64,000 bases of DNA from Glutamicibacter uratoxydans (lineage in GTDB: Bacteria > Actinomycetota > Actinomycetes > Actinomycetales > Micrococcaceae). A program made the translations under genes and the position numbers. Below are positions 1-8,182 of this stretch, in pieces. The notes below the pieces were generated by a model. It saw nothing but the letters and a program-made list of their open reading frames with translations, did not search any database and was not told the origin of the DNA. The stretch is taken from contig NZ_BJNY01000017.1 in assembly GCF_006539925.1 (NCBI RefSeq), positions 1 to 64,000 of the forward strand, read 5' to 3'. The number at the start of each line of letters is the position of its first letter. Positions within the stretch are counted from its first letter, which is position 1.

Positions 1-924
1 GCTCCGAGGGGACCGCCAACACGGTCATCGTCCACCACCTCGGCACCACCGCCTCAAAGGTCATCAATTGACGCCACCGACTCGACTACGCCGGGATCGA
101 AGGCTTGCTCGACGCACCGCGTGCCGGGCGTCCACAACAAATCGGCCACACCGACATCGTCGCCGCGACCCTGGCCGCACCACCGAAAAGTACGGTGTCA
201 CAAACTGGCCTTCACGCCTGCTCGGTACTCATCTGGACATCGGCAACACCACCGTAGACAAGGCTTGGAGAGAGGGCGACATCCAGCCCTAGCGCAGTGA
301 AACGTTCGAATTCTCTACAGAGCCTGAAAAGATCAGCAAAGTCACCGACGTGATCGGCCCATATCTGAACCCGCCCCAGAACGCAATAGTTCTCTGCATT
401 GACGAAAAGGCTCAGATTCAAGCCTTGGATCTCACCGCGCGTTGCTGCCGATGAGAATGGGAGACACTTAAAAACGAACCCATGACTATGTTCGCCATGG
501 CACTGGAAACCTGTTCGCCGCGATGAACCTCTACACCGGCGAAGTCACTGGCGAATGTAAGCCCGAGCACCGCAGGCAAGAGTTCCTCTCGTTCCTGCGC
601 CAAGTCGATCGAGCCTATCTAGATCAAGAACTGCATCTAGTGATGGACAACTACGCGACCCATAAGACCCAGCAGGTCAAGGACTGGCTGAAGAATCGTC
701 CGAAAATCAGCGTGCATTTCACCCCGGCCAGCGGCTCGTGGCTGAACCTGGTGGAGGTCTGGTTTGGGATTATCGACCGGCAAGCGATTGAGCGGGTTAC
801 TTTCACGAGTGTGAAAGACTTGAATGCGAAGATCTGGACGTCGGTTAGTGGGTGGAATCAGCGGAAGCATCCGTTTGTTTGGACAAAGACTGCTGAGCAG
901 GTTTTGGCGAAGGCGAATCCTTGA
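1..924 (+). pseudogene. IS630-family transposase remnant
   Basis: The stretch encodes a degraded IS630-type DDE transposase that runs in from the left edge. Three pieces in shifting frames can be joined. An HTH-like N-terminal piece (SEGTANTV, GIEGLLDAPRAGRP) is broken by TGA at 69-71. A middle piece (KYGVTNWPSRLL, NAIVLCIDEKAQIQALD, which carries the first catalytic Asp) is broken by TAG at 290-292, where the family has Trp. The C-terminal piece, open from 523 to 924, has LHLVMDNYATHK and SGSWLNLVEVWFGIIDRQA, holding the second Asp and the Glu. A frameshift lies near 190, and the junction near 450-480 has lost sequence. The element cannot make an intact transposase. The right end may lie near 944-947 (CTAG), which is inference. 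Confidence 0.88.
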
Positions 925-1395
925 GGAACTTTAGAACGGACCACTAGATTCACATATGCTGCGACGCTCGAAACTGCAACCTGGTCACTACCAAATTTGA
1001 CAATTAAGAACGGCCTAAACATGCAAGACTCTTTAGACGCATTCGAGTTTAGGCATGAAGCATACGGTGTAAATCAGCCCGTGAGCATCATCAGAGTAAC
1101 CGGGCAATGCCATAGCCGAATCGACATCTAAAGATGAGGAAGCCAAATTACATCGCCTTATCTTGAGCAGCCGGATACTGGCTTGGGCCGTGGTGAAAGA
1201 GTATTCTCAGGTTTGGTTCAACCCAAAACATCCGTGGACCAACAATCATGATGGTTTCAGTCGTCAGCCAGTTCTGGGCACTTTTACGTTGAACAATTTT
1301 TAGCATTAACGATCCATGTCAGCTAGAGAATTACTAATCTTCCCTTACTTCACCTGGCCAACCCAAACGTCCTGTCACAACCCCACTAGGATAGA
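925..1395. other. AT-rich gap after the IS remnant
   Basis: No convincing gene lies here. One frame is open on the plus strand from 1100 to the TAG at 1301-1303, 67 codons, encoding segments such as LHRLILSSRILAWAVV and WFNPKHPWTNNHDGF. It has no ATG start or recognisable family and may be a gene remnant. The base composition is clearly more AT-rich than the housekeeping genes to the right, which fits an acquired or decaying segment. Confidence 0.5.
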
Positions 1396-2868
1396 CTAAT
1401 ATGCACCTGACTTACCCAAGACTGCTTTGACTGTCCGAATAAGGATGGTCAAGTCCTGGATCAATGACCAATTCTCAACATAAAACAAATCGAGACGGAC
1501 ACTTTCGTCCCATGTCAGATCAGAACGACCGCTGACCTGCCACAGGCCTGTGATTCCAGGTTTCACCAAAAGGCGGCGTTCTACATATTGTTCATACTGA
1601 TCTACTTCTGACTTTAATGGTGGACGAGGGCCAACCATACTCATATCGCCCTTGAGTACATTCCAAAGTTGCGGCAGTTCGTCAATGCTGTAGCGACGAA
1701 TGAATGCCCCCACCCGAGTTACGCGTGGATCATCTTTCATCTTAAAGAGAATCCCGTTACCCGTCGAATCGTCTTTAAGTTCGTCAATTAGCTTGTCGGC
1801 ATTGACGATCATCGACCGGAACTTGAACATCTGAAATACGTTTCCTAATGTACCAACACGTTCCTGCTCATAGAAAACTGGCCCAGGTGATCCCGCGCGG
1901 ATGGCCAGTGCGGTTATGAGAAAGACCGGAGAAAGTAGAAGCATCGCCAACGCAGCACCAATAATGTCGAAGGCTCGTTTAATTCCTGCTTGGAAACCCA
2001 CAAGTTTTGGAGTCGACACATGAATCAGCGGAAGCCCTGCCACCGGTTGAGTATGAATCCGCGGACCCGCAATGTCGGTAAGAGCGGGGGCCATGACCAT
2101 GGATATGCTTCGAGCTTGCAGTTCCCAGCCCAGTTCACGAATCTTTCGAGGTTTGATATTTGAACCTGCGGAGATTGCAACTACGTCAATGCCATTTCCA
2201 TCGATAGCTGCAACTATGTCGCGAACATGGCTAGATACCGTAAGAACTGGCAAAGGAAGCTCGTCTCCTGACGGTGAATTAAAGCTAAATCCTGGCAGTG
2301 CTGCTGCTGTTGCGTGATATCCAGCTTCTGGTGAGCTTTCTAACCGCTCGTGCAAGTGTTCGACGGCGCTAGGGGAGCCTAAAATTAATACGTTCCGAGT
2401 GAAATATCCATTACGTCGATTTTTTCGCACCCATTTACTAACAGTCCACCGCCCAACTACAAGTAAGATAATTCCGATAGGTAAGGCAATTCCTACGTAG
2501 CCACGTGCTGTGCTCAATTGGAAAGCATAGGAAAAAATGGCAATTCCACCGAAGAAGTAAAAAGTCGCCTTGGTGACATCTTTATATTCATCGATTCCCG
2601 TACCCAGAACTCGAATGTTCCTACTACCGGAACTTCCGATCGATATCCACCAAACTATGGTTAGGACCATGCTGATCGTCAAATAGCTCGGTTCGAATTG
2701 GTCTGACGGGAGTTGCGCATGCGAATCTGGTCCGAATCGAACTAATTGTGCCGTTGCCATGGCCGTAATAATGGCAACCGCGTCCACGGATCCAACGAGT
2801 TTTGGCAAAAACTGACACCATTTGCCCGTGCCGCTTTCCACTAACGCGCCTCTCTCAATCGTTGCCAT
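1396..2868 (-). CDS. polyprenyl glycosylphosphotransferase (exopolysaccharide sugar transferase)
   Basis: This 490-residue membrane enzyme belongs to the WcaJ/CpsE-type bacterial sugar transferase family. Members move a sugar-1-phosphate from a UDP-sugar to undecaprenyl phosphate and so start exopolysaccharide or capsule repeat synthesis. The N-terminal third has several hydrophobic segments, followed by a soluble middle region. The catalytic domain spans roughly residues 297-490: KRAFDIIGAALAMLLLSPVF membrane anchor, GPVFYEQERVG, FKFRSM, IDELPQLWNVLKGDMSMVGP and the terminal KPGITGLWQVSGR. Its length fits the family. No glycosyltransferase, flippase or polymerase gene lies nearby: upstream is an AT-rich gap and downstream another gap and an IS remnant. 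It is therefore isolated from any visible polysaccharide cluster. Confidence 0.92.
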   Translation of the reverse strand: MATIERGALVESGTGKWCQFLPKLVGSVDAVAIITAMATAQLVRFGPDSHAQLPSDQFEPSYLTISMVLTIVWWISIGSSGSRNIRVLGTGIDEYKDVTKATFYFFGGIAIFSYAFQLSTARGYVGIALPIGIILLVVGRWTVSKWVRKNRRNGYFTRNVLILGSPSAVEHLHERLESSPEAGYHATAAALPGFSFNSPSGDELPLPVLTVSSHVRDIVAAIDGNGIDVVAISAGSNIKPRKIRELGWELQARSISMVMAPALTDIAGPRIHTQPVAGLPLIHVSTPKLVGFQAGIKRAFDIIGAALAMLLLSPVFLITALAIRAGSPGPVFYEQERVGTLGNVFQMFKFRSMIVNADKLIDELKDDSTGNGILFKMKDDPRVTRVGAFIRRYSIDELPQLWNVLKGDMSMVGPRPPLKSEVDQYEQYVERRLLVKPGITGLWQVSGRSDLTWDESVRLDLFYVENWSLIQDLTILIRTVKAVLGKSGAY

Positions 2869-3357
2869 ATAGCCCCACTCTTAGCAAAATGCACTACCTC
2901 ATTCCCCGAGATGCAGTACAGCGCACTAATTTAAAGAAATACGTGCGATGAACAATACTTTACAGGCAAAGTTTCCAACACGGCAATTGAGCGATATATA
3001 GAAATAGCCTCATCAGCCGATGAGACTTTAGGGCGACTAGTAAATCTGCCGTCAACTACGATATTCACGAGTTACAGATTCAAGTACTCAAATAATTAAC
3101 CATGGCAATTTTTTAACTATTTCATTCATCTGACTAGGATATTTACTTGGTTACCTTGCCTGTGCAGGTAAACTCGAATTGAACAGTTTGCTTCCTGCGA
3201 TGAAACGGATGCATGACCAAGAATACCTGAAACATAAGTAAGATAAAAACATCTCCTATAGATTCAAAATACTACTTTGTCAACCATAGATTGGTAATGA
3301 GTTTCTACCTTGATCGTAGCGTGACGTACATTGCTACCAAAAGTCACACTAATTCAG
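2869..3357. other. AT-rich intergenic region
   Basis: No open frame of convincing length or composition is seen on either strand. The segment lies upstream of the sugar transferase and downstream of the SH3b gene, both on the minus strand. It probably holds the sugar-transferase promoter, but I cannot fix -35/-10 boxes with confidence. AT-rich composition matches the gap at 925-1395. Confidence 0.4.
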
Positions 3358-4086
3358 TCAGTAAACGGTGCGCAGCTGGCTAGCTGGAACCCACATGCGC
3401 TCACCCTCACGCTCGATCTGCCGCCACGCTCCTTGGCGAGCGACAATGATCACCGCTGTATCGGCCTGCAGGATCCGGGCTAAGCCATGGTGGTCCCCCG
3501 GTCCTTTGCGGGCGTTCAGCCGGATAGTGGTGAGTGCACGCTGGTTAGGCACTGCAATTAATCCGCTTTGAGCGGGTCGAGCAGGCAGCCGGTGCAAATA
3601 CATGCTGGGTACCCAACCAAGAAGTTGGTTGCACTGTATCTGCGACCAAAGTCCCTGCTGAAGTATCAAACGTACTCGTGTGCCATGGTCAATGACTTTG
3701 AGAACCGGGTATCCGGTTCCGCTGCCCTTGCGAAGATTTAGTGTTGCCGTCGTTTCGTGCGTCGTCTCAATCAGCGCGTAGCGGGTCAAGACAGGTTCGT
3801 GTTCCGTTGCTTCTTGACGCAGTGCCGGTGTTTCTTCAAACTCAGCCGGAATAGGTTCCAAATAGATATTTGGAACCCACCCATAGATCTGGTGAACATA
3901 CACGTGGGCCCAAGAGCCCTGGACTTCAACCAAGGACAGTTCTGTCCCTTGTGCCAGAGTGCTTTGCACCAGGTAGTGCCGCCCTGCACCCTTGCGGAGT
4001 TTCAGCGTTGCAGTCGTGCGGTGGGTACGCGAAACAGCCGGCGAACCAGATGCTGCCTGCGGGTAACCCATCTGTTTCACAACCAC
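3358..4086 (-). CDS. triple bacterial SH3 (SH3b) domain protein
   Basis: The protein of about 240 residues consists almost wholly of three bacterial SH3 repeats, at roughly residues 24-80, 105-165 and 180-242. Each has the pattern T-x-x-L-N-x-RKG-x-G, a central G-T/D-x-V/L and W-x-x-V/I, ending GWVPxxYL or MWVPASQL. SH3b repeats generally bind peptidoglycan or short peptides in secreted wall-associated proteins. No signal peptide or transmembrane segment is visible, so export is not shown. The start is uncertain: a GAGG ribosome site at 4086-4089 better serves the GTG at 4080-4078 or the ATG at 4071-4069 than the longest GTG start at 4086. The terminator of the upstream ferritin gene ends just before this gene. 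Confidence 0.75.
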   Translation of the reverse strand: MVVKQMGYPQAASGSPAVSRTHRTTATLKLRKGAGRHYLVQSTLAQGTELSLVEVQGSWAHVYVHQIYGWVPNIYLEPIPAEFEETPALRQEATEHEPVLTRYALIETTHETTATLNLRKGSGTGYPVLKVIDHGTRVRLILQQGLWSQIQCNQLLGWVPSMYLHRLPARPAQSGLIAVPNQRALTTIRLNARKGPGDHHGLARILQADTAVIIVARQGAWRQIEREGERMWVPASQLRTVY

Positions 4087-4090
4087 CTCA

Positions 4091-4137
4091 AAAGAAAAAA
4101 CTTAGGGAAGCAGCAAAGAAGCTGCTTCCCTAAGTTT
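4091..4137 (-). terminator. rho-independent terminator of the ferritin gene
   Basis: A perfect 17-bp stem (4098-4114 with 4121-4137) closes a 6-base loop. On the minus strand it is followed by a T-rich run (TTTTTTCTTT) at 4100-4091. It lies 33 bp after the ferritin stop codon and directly before the ribosome site of the SH3b gene, so it separates the two genes. Confidence 0.9.
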
Positions 4138-4169
4138 ATTCCATTTTTAGAAGTTGTTTCTTCTGCGTA

Positions 4170-4667
4170 TTAGCTCTCTTTGCGTGAGCTCAGTTCAGCG
4201 TCCAAACGAAGCAGTCCGCTGCCGTCATTGCCGATCAGCTTAACGCGGTCAAGAATCTCGCCAACGGTGGCTTCTTCTTCGACCTGCTCGTCAATGAACC
4301 AGTGCAGCAGAGGGATGGAGTCAATGTCTCCCTCAGTCTGTGCCAAGCGGTACAGCTCGCGGATGGCTTCCGAGACTTTCTGTTCGTGTGCCAGCGAAGC
4401 GGCGAACGCATCTGCAACAGACTTCACGTTCACCACTGGTGCGTGCTGTTCACCGATCTTCGGGTGGGCCGAGCGGTCGGTCATGTGATTCATGAACTTC
4501 TCTGCGTGTTCGATTTCCTCGCCGGCCTGGGCACGGAACCAACCAGCAATACCGGGAAGGCTCAGTACGTCCATCTCGATTGCCAGCTGGCGGTAAACCG
4601 TAGCAGCGGTCAGTTCAAGGGTTACTTGGTTGTTGAAGGCTTCTGCCAGTTTTCCTGTAAGTTCCAT
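4170..4667 (-). CDS. ftn: ferritin, non-haem iron storage protein
   Basis: The 165-residue protein is a four-helix-bundle ferritin that oxidises Fe(II) and stores it as a mineral in a 24-subunit cytosolic cage. ELTAATVYRQLAIEMD, GWFRAQAGEEIEHAEKFMNH and HWFIDEQVEEEATV carry the ferroxidase Glu/His/Gln ligands. The start at 4667 (MELTGKLAEAFNNQ) matches normal ferritin N-termini; a longer reading to 4727 adds 20 unrelated residues. Upstream of the ATG is CATAAT, a possible -10 box that would give a very short or absent leader. A partly DtxR/IdeR-like sequence lies at 4733-4749, so iron control is possible but unproven. The gene is monocistronic. Confidence 0.95.
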   Translation of the reverse strand: MELTGKLAEAFNNQVTLELTAATVYRQLAIEMDVLSLPGIAGWFRAQAGEEIEHAEKFMNHMTDRSAHPKIGEQHAPVVNVKSVADAFAASLAHEQKVSEAIRELYRLAQTEGDIDSIPLLHWFIDEQVEEEATVGEILDRVKLIGNDGSGLLRLDAELSSRKES

Positions 4668-4732
4668 GCTCAATAGATTATGTGGGTTTCTTTGCTTTGT
4701 CACCGAAGTTTGGACACACTTAGTCATGGCCG

Positions 4733-4749
4733 AATTAGGCTATAACCAA
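4733..4749. promoter_or_regulatory. possible IdeR/DtxR-like box upstream of ferritin
   Basis: The sequence ATTAGGCTATAACCAAC resembles part of the DtxR/IdeR consensus (TTAGG...CTAACC) but has an extra base and incomplete symmetry. It lies about 65 bp before the ferritin start, where IdeR activates ferritin genes in other actinobacteria. The match is weak and is offered only as a candidate. Confidence 0.25.
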
Positions 4750-4812
4750 CAGTTGGCCTGTAGTTAAGCAAGCCGGTGCTAACCAAGGCAACGGTAAGTA
4801 AAGCTAGGAAGC

Positions 4813-7242
4813 CTACTTACCCAGTCCAGCCCTTCGCAGTGCTTCAGCCATGGCTGTGTTCGCAGCTGGCTGCTGGGTCTTGCCGCCGTTCTGCACTCGT
4901 CCACGCTGGGCAGTGCGGGGCTGTCCCGCACGCTGCTCCCTGCCACTGTTCCGCGATGCGCGGTCACGCTGGCCGGCAGGCTTGTCCTGCTCGCCCGCTG
5001 CAAGCTCATCATCCAAACGCAAGGTCAAAGAAATACGCTTGCGTGCAGTATCAACATCCAAGACCTTGACCTTGACGATCTGGCCCGAGCTGACCACTTC
5101 ACGCGGATCGGAAATGAACTTGTTGCTCATCGCCGATACGTGAATCAAACCGTCCTGGTGCACGCCCAAGTCAACGAAGGCGCCGAAGGCGGCAACGTTA
5201 GATACCGTGCCTTCCATGATCATTCCGGGCTTGACGTCGCTGATGGACTCCACGCCTTCTTTGAGCGTCGCGGTGACGAACTCTCCACGCGGGTCTCGTG
5301 CCGGGCGCTGCAGTTCTGCCACCACGTCACGGATGGTCGGCTCGCCGAACTGCTCAGTCACAAAATCTGCTGGCTTCAGTTCCTCCAGGCGCCGGCCCTG
5401 TTCTTCTGCGGCCTTCTGCAAGGTCCGTGCCAGCTTATAGGCTTCTGGGTGTACCGAGGAGGCATCAAGTTTTTCCTTGCCTCCGGTAATGCGCAGGAAC
5501 CCTGCACACTGTTCAAAGGCCTTGGCACCCAGACGCGGCACCTTGAGCAAGTCCTTGCGCGTAGCGAATGGGCCGTTGGCGTTGCGGTGGTCAACAATAT
5601 TGCGGCTGAGCAGAGGGCCCACGCCAGCCACACGCGCCAGCAGAGATGGAGAAGCGGTATTCACATCAACGCCAACTGCGTTTACGCAGTCTTCCACGAC
5701 CGCATCCAGCGCACGGTCAAGCTTCGAGGCAGTCACATCATGCTGGTACTGGCCCACGCCAATGGACTTTGGATCAATCTTGACCAGTTCTGCCAGCGGG
5801 TCCTGCAATCGGCGGGCAATTGACACTGCACCACGCAGCGAGACATCCATGCCCGGCAGTTCTTGGCTTGCCAGCTCGGATGCAGAGTAGACCGAAGCTC
5901 CTGCCTCCGACACGATCACCTTGCTGACGTCTTTGGTCCCCAAAGCCTTGATGACCTCGGCCGCCAGGCGGTCGGTTTCACGCCCTGCGGTGCCGTTGCC
6001 TACCGCAATCAATGACGTGCCGTGCTTCTGCGCAAGCTTTGTCAGGATCGCTACTGATTCGTTCCACTTGTTCGCTGGAGCATGCGGATAGATAGTGGCA
6101 GTTTCAATGGCTTTGCCGGTCAGATCCACTACCGCCACCTTGACGCCGGTGCGCAAGCCTGGGTCCAGGCCTAGTACTGCTTTGTTTCCTGCCGGAGCGG
6201 CAAGAAGAACATCACGCAGATTGGCGGCAAAAATCTTGACCGATTCATCTTCTGCAGCTTCAAAGAGACGCGAACGCAAGTCCGATTCGAAACGGGTGAG
6301 CAGGCGTGCTTTCCACGCCAGGCGAACTGTTTGGGCCAACCACTTGCCTGCAGGGGCATCCGCGGCCGCGGTAATGCCCAGAGACGCTGCAATCGCGTTC
6401 TCGTAGCCGGATCGCGCAGCTTCCACAGCATCACTGTCGCGGGGATCTGCCTCGGCAAGCTGCAGATTCAAAACGCCATCGCGTTCACCGCGCAGCAGTG
6501 CCAGTACCCGGTGCGATGGCAAGTTGTCCAGGTCTGCAACATAGTCAAGGTAATCGGAGTATTTTCCGGTGCCTTCACTGCTAGCTCCGGCGGCCTGGCT
6601 GGAACCAATCTTGCCCGTCTTCCATAAACGCTCTCGGAGATCAGCCGCGAGAACAACGTCCTGGGAAACACGCTCAGTCACGATGGAACGTGCACCGGAA
6701 AGCACGTCAACGTCCGTAGCGAAACCAGCTCCCGCGTTCAGGTACTGTGCAGCGGCCTCTACCGGATCAATCTGTGGATTGCTCAACAGCAGATCAGCCA
6801 ATGGCTCCAAGCCTGCTTCACGGGCAATCTGCGCCTTGGTGCGGCGCTTGGACTTGAACGGCAGGTAGATGTCTTCAAGCTCAGATTTCGTGGCTGCCGC
6901 GGCGATTGCCGCATCCAGCTGATCTGTCAGCTTGCCGGCTTCGGCAATTGCTTCGCGGACAGCAACCCTGCGGTCTTCCAGCTCACGAAGGTAGCGCAGG
7001 CGTTCTTCCAGAAGACGCAACTGGCTGTCGCTGAGCATGCCGGTGACTTCTTTGCGGTAGCGTGCAATAAACGGAACCGTAGATCCGGAATCAAGCAGTT
7101 CAATGGCTGCTTTGACCTGCCATGCCTGGACCTTAGATTCAACGGATAGTTCCTTAGCCAGCTGATCAATGATGCGCTGTTCAACTGCCGTGCTGGCTGC
7201 GTTATTCTTCTGTTCGCTACTCACCGAACCATTGTGCACCAT
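4813..7242 (-). CDS. tex: Tex-family RNA-binding transcription accessory protein
   Basis: About 809 residues long, this is a cytosolic Tex protein, a conserved nucleic-acid-binding factor linked to transcription and RNA metabolism. Domains in order are a helical N-terminal Tex region, a YqgF/RNase H-like fold (GLDPGLRTGVKVAVVDLTG), tandem helix-hairpin-helix motifs (RVAGVGPLLSRNIVDHR, LLKVPRLGAKAFEQCAGFLR) and an S1 domain near residues 672-745 (GMIMEGTVSNVAAFGAFVDL, DGLIHVSAMSN). A basic, Gln/Arg-rich tail follows, longer than in many Tex proteins. I chose the start at 7242 (MVHNGSVSSEQ); a reading to 7278 adds twelve residues. It is divergent from the lipoprotein gene. Confidence 0.95.
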   Translation of the reverse strand: MVHNGSVSSEQKNNAASTAVEQRIIDQLAKELSVESKVQAWQVKAAIELLDSGSTVPFIARYRKEVTGMLSDSQLRLLEERLRYLRELEDRRVAVREAIAEAGKLTDQLDAAIAAAATKSELEDIYLPFKSKRRTKAQIAREAGLEPLADLLLSNPQIDPVEAAAQYLNAGAGFATDVDVLSGARSIVTERVSQDVVLAADLRERLWKTGKIGSSQAAGASSEGTGKYSDYLDYVADLDNLPSHRVLALLRGERDGVLNLQLAEADPRDSDAVEAARSGYENAIAASLGITAAADAPAGKWLAQTVRLAWKARLLTRFESDLRSRLFEAAEDESVKIFAANLRDVLLAAPAGNKAVLGLDPGLRTGVKVAVVDLTGKAIETATIYPHAPANKWNESVAILTKLAQKHGTSLIAVGNGTAGRETDRLAAEVIKALGTKDVSKVIVSEAGASVYSASELASQELPGMDVSLRGAVSIARRLQDPLAELVKIDPKSIGVGQYQHDVTASKLDRALDAVVEDCVNAVGVDVNTASPSLLARVAGVGPLLSRNIVDHRNANGPFATRKDLLKVPRLGAKAFEQCAGFLRITGGKEKLDASSVHPEAYKLARTLQKAAEEQGRRLEELKPADFVTEQFGEPTIRDVVAELQRPARDPRGEFVTATLKEGVESISDVKPGMIMEGTVSNVAAFGAFVDLGVHQDGLIHVSAMSNKFISDPREVVSSGQIVKVKVLDVDTARKRISLTLRLDDELAAGEQDKPAGQRDRASRNSGREQRAGQPRTAQRGRVQNGGKTQQPAANTAMAEALRRAGLGK

Positions 7243-7316
7243 CAAAGAAAATCTTCTGATGATCGACTCGGCTCGCATTCAGCGGATCCTAAAAGTGTGT
7301 AGCTACACTTTTTCTC

Positions 7317-7673
7317 ATGGGGAAAGTTCATTTTCGTAAGACATCAATACTCATTTTGATGTCAGTACTGACTCTGATGACAGCAAGCTGCTCTGTGATC
7401 GAGGACAGTGCATCATCAGCAGCCAACCAGCTAACCGATGCCGCGACCAAAGAGGTAGTACGCCAAGCCTGCGCGCCGATCCAAGATGGATCAATCGACG
7501 CCAGCGAACTGCGCGTGCTTTCGTCCATGGTGGGATCTGTTGAAGGCGGCGGTCTGCCCCAGTCCCTCGTTGACGTTCTCAATGAGCTGGCCGACTCCGG
7601 CGACAACGTGTCGAAATCTTTGCAGAACCGCTTGGTCAAGGCATGTGACGACGCAACGGCTCAAGCCAACTAG
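7317..7673 (+). CDS. small putative lipoprotein
   Basis: The product has 118 residues. An N-terminal basic stretch (GKVHFRK) and a hydrophobic segment end in a lipobox-like LMTASC, so Cys25 would be lipidated and the protein anchored outside the membrane. The mature part is hydrophilic, with SSAANQLTDAATKEVVRQAC and VDVLNELADSGDNVSKSLQNRL, and holds two further Cys residues. I do not recognise a family. An internal ATG at 7359 would shorten the signal region but keep the lipobox. The S4 gene starts 23 bp downstream, so the two may be cotranscribed. Confidence 0.7.
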   Translation: MGKVHFRKTSILILMSVLTLMTASCSVIEDSASSAANQLTDAATKEVVRQACAPIQDGSIDASELRVLSSMVGSVEGGGLPQSLVDVLNELADSGDNVSKSLQNRLVKACDDATAQAN

Positions 7674-7695
7674 CTTTTGTTCTAGACTTTTTTCT

Positions 7696-8127
7696 ATGGT
7701 CGAGATTCCTACTAGCGGCAAGATTCGCATTGATGCATGGCTATGGGCAGTACGCGTTTATAAAACCCGTTCAGAAGCAACCACCGCCTGCCGCGCCGGT
7801 CACGTCCGCCTCAATGGAATTTCAGTCAAGGCAGCCCAGCCGGTAGTTCCCGGAGACCGCATCCGCGTCCGCAAAAACGGCTTTGACCGCGAACTTGAAG
7901 TTGTTGGGCTGATTCCCAAGCGCGTCAGCGCTGCGATGGCCACCAAATGCTATATCGACCATACTCCGCCGCGCGAAAAAGTCATCATTCCCCAGGTTCC
8001 CATTCGCGAACGCGGTGCCGGCCGTCCCACCAAAAAGGACCGCCGGGAGATGGATCGACTCCGTACTTCATGGCAGGGTTCAGATGACCAATTCGACTTC
8101 TCCGAATTCGATGCTGACGAACTCTAA
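7696..8127 (+). CDS. S4-domain RNA-binding protein (Hsp15-like)
   Basis: This 143-residue protein has an N-terminal S4 RNA-binding domain (IRIDAWLWAVRVYKTRSEAT, RAGHVRLNGISVKAAQPVVP, GDRIRV) and a basic then acidic tail (RGAGRPTKKDRREMDRLR...FDFSEFDADEL). The layout is that of Hsp15/YrfH-type proteins, which in E. coli bind free 50S subunits carrying nascent chains. Cytosolic ribosome quality control is likely but inferred. The ATG at 7696 starts the conserved domain at once; a longer reading in this frame overlaps the lipoprotein gene and is not credible. Confidence 0.87.
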   Translation: MVEIPTSGKIRIDAWLWAVRVYKTRSEATTACRAGHVRLNGISVKAAQPVVPGDRIRVRKNGFDRELEVVGLIPKRVSAAMATKCYIDHTPPREKVIIPQVPIRERGAGRPTKKDRREMDRLRTSWQGSDDQFDFSEFDADEL

Positions 8128-8130
8128 AAC

Positions 8131-8178
8131 CAAGGTCTTCTTTCCGGCTATTTCATAGCCGGAAAGAAGACCTTGTCA
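8131..8178. terminator. bidirectional terminator hairpin
   Basis: A perfect 21-bp stem (8131-8151 with 8155-8175) closes a 3-base loop between the convergent S4-protein and peptidase genes. T-runs are short on both sides (TCATTTT to the right, GTTTTAG on the minus strand), but stem strength and position support termination in both directions. Confidence 0.82.
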
Positions 8179-8182
8179 TTTT

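Noticed and set aside
68-292. 74-residue frame as an independent gene
   Set aside because: Its second half (EKYGVTNWPSRLL onward) is the middle of the IS630 transposase; it is part of the pseudogene.
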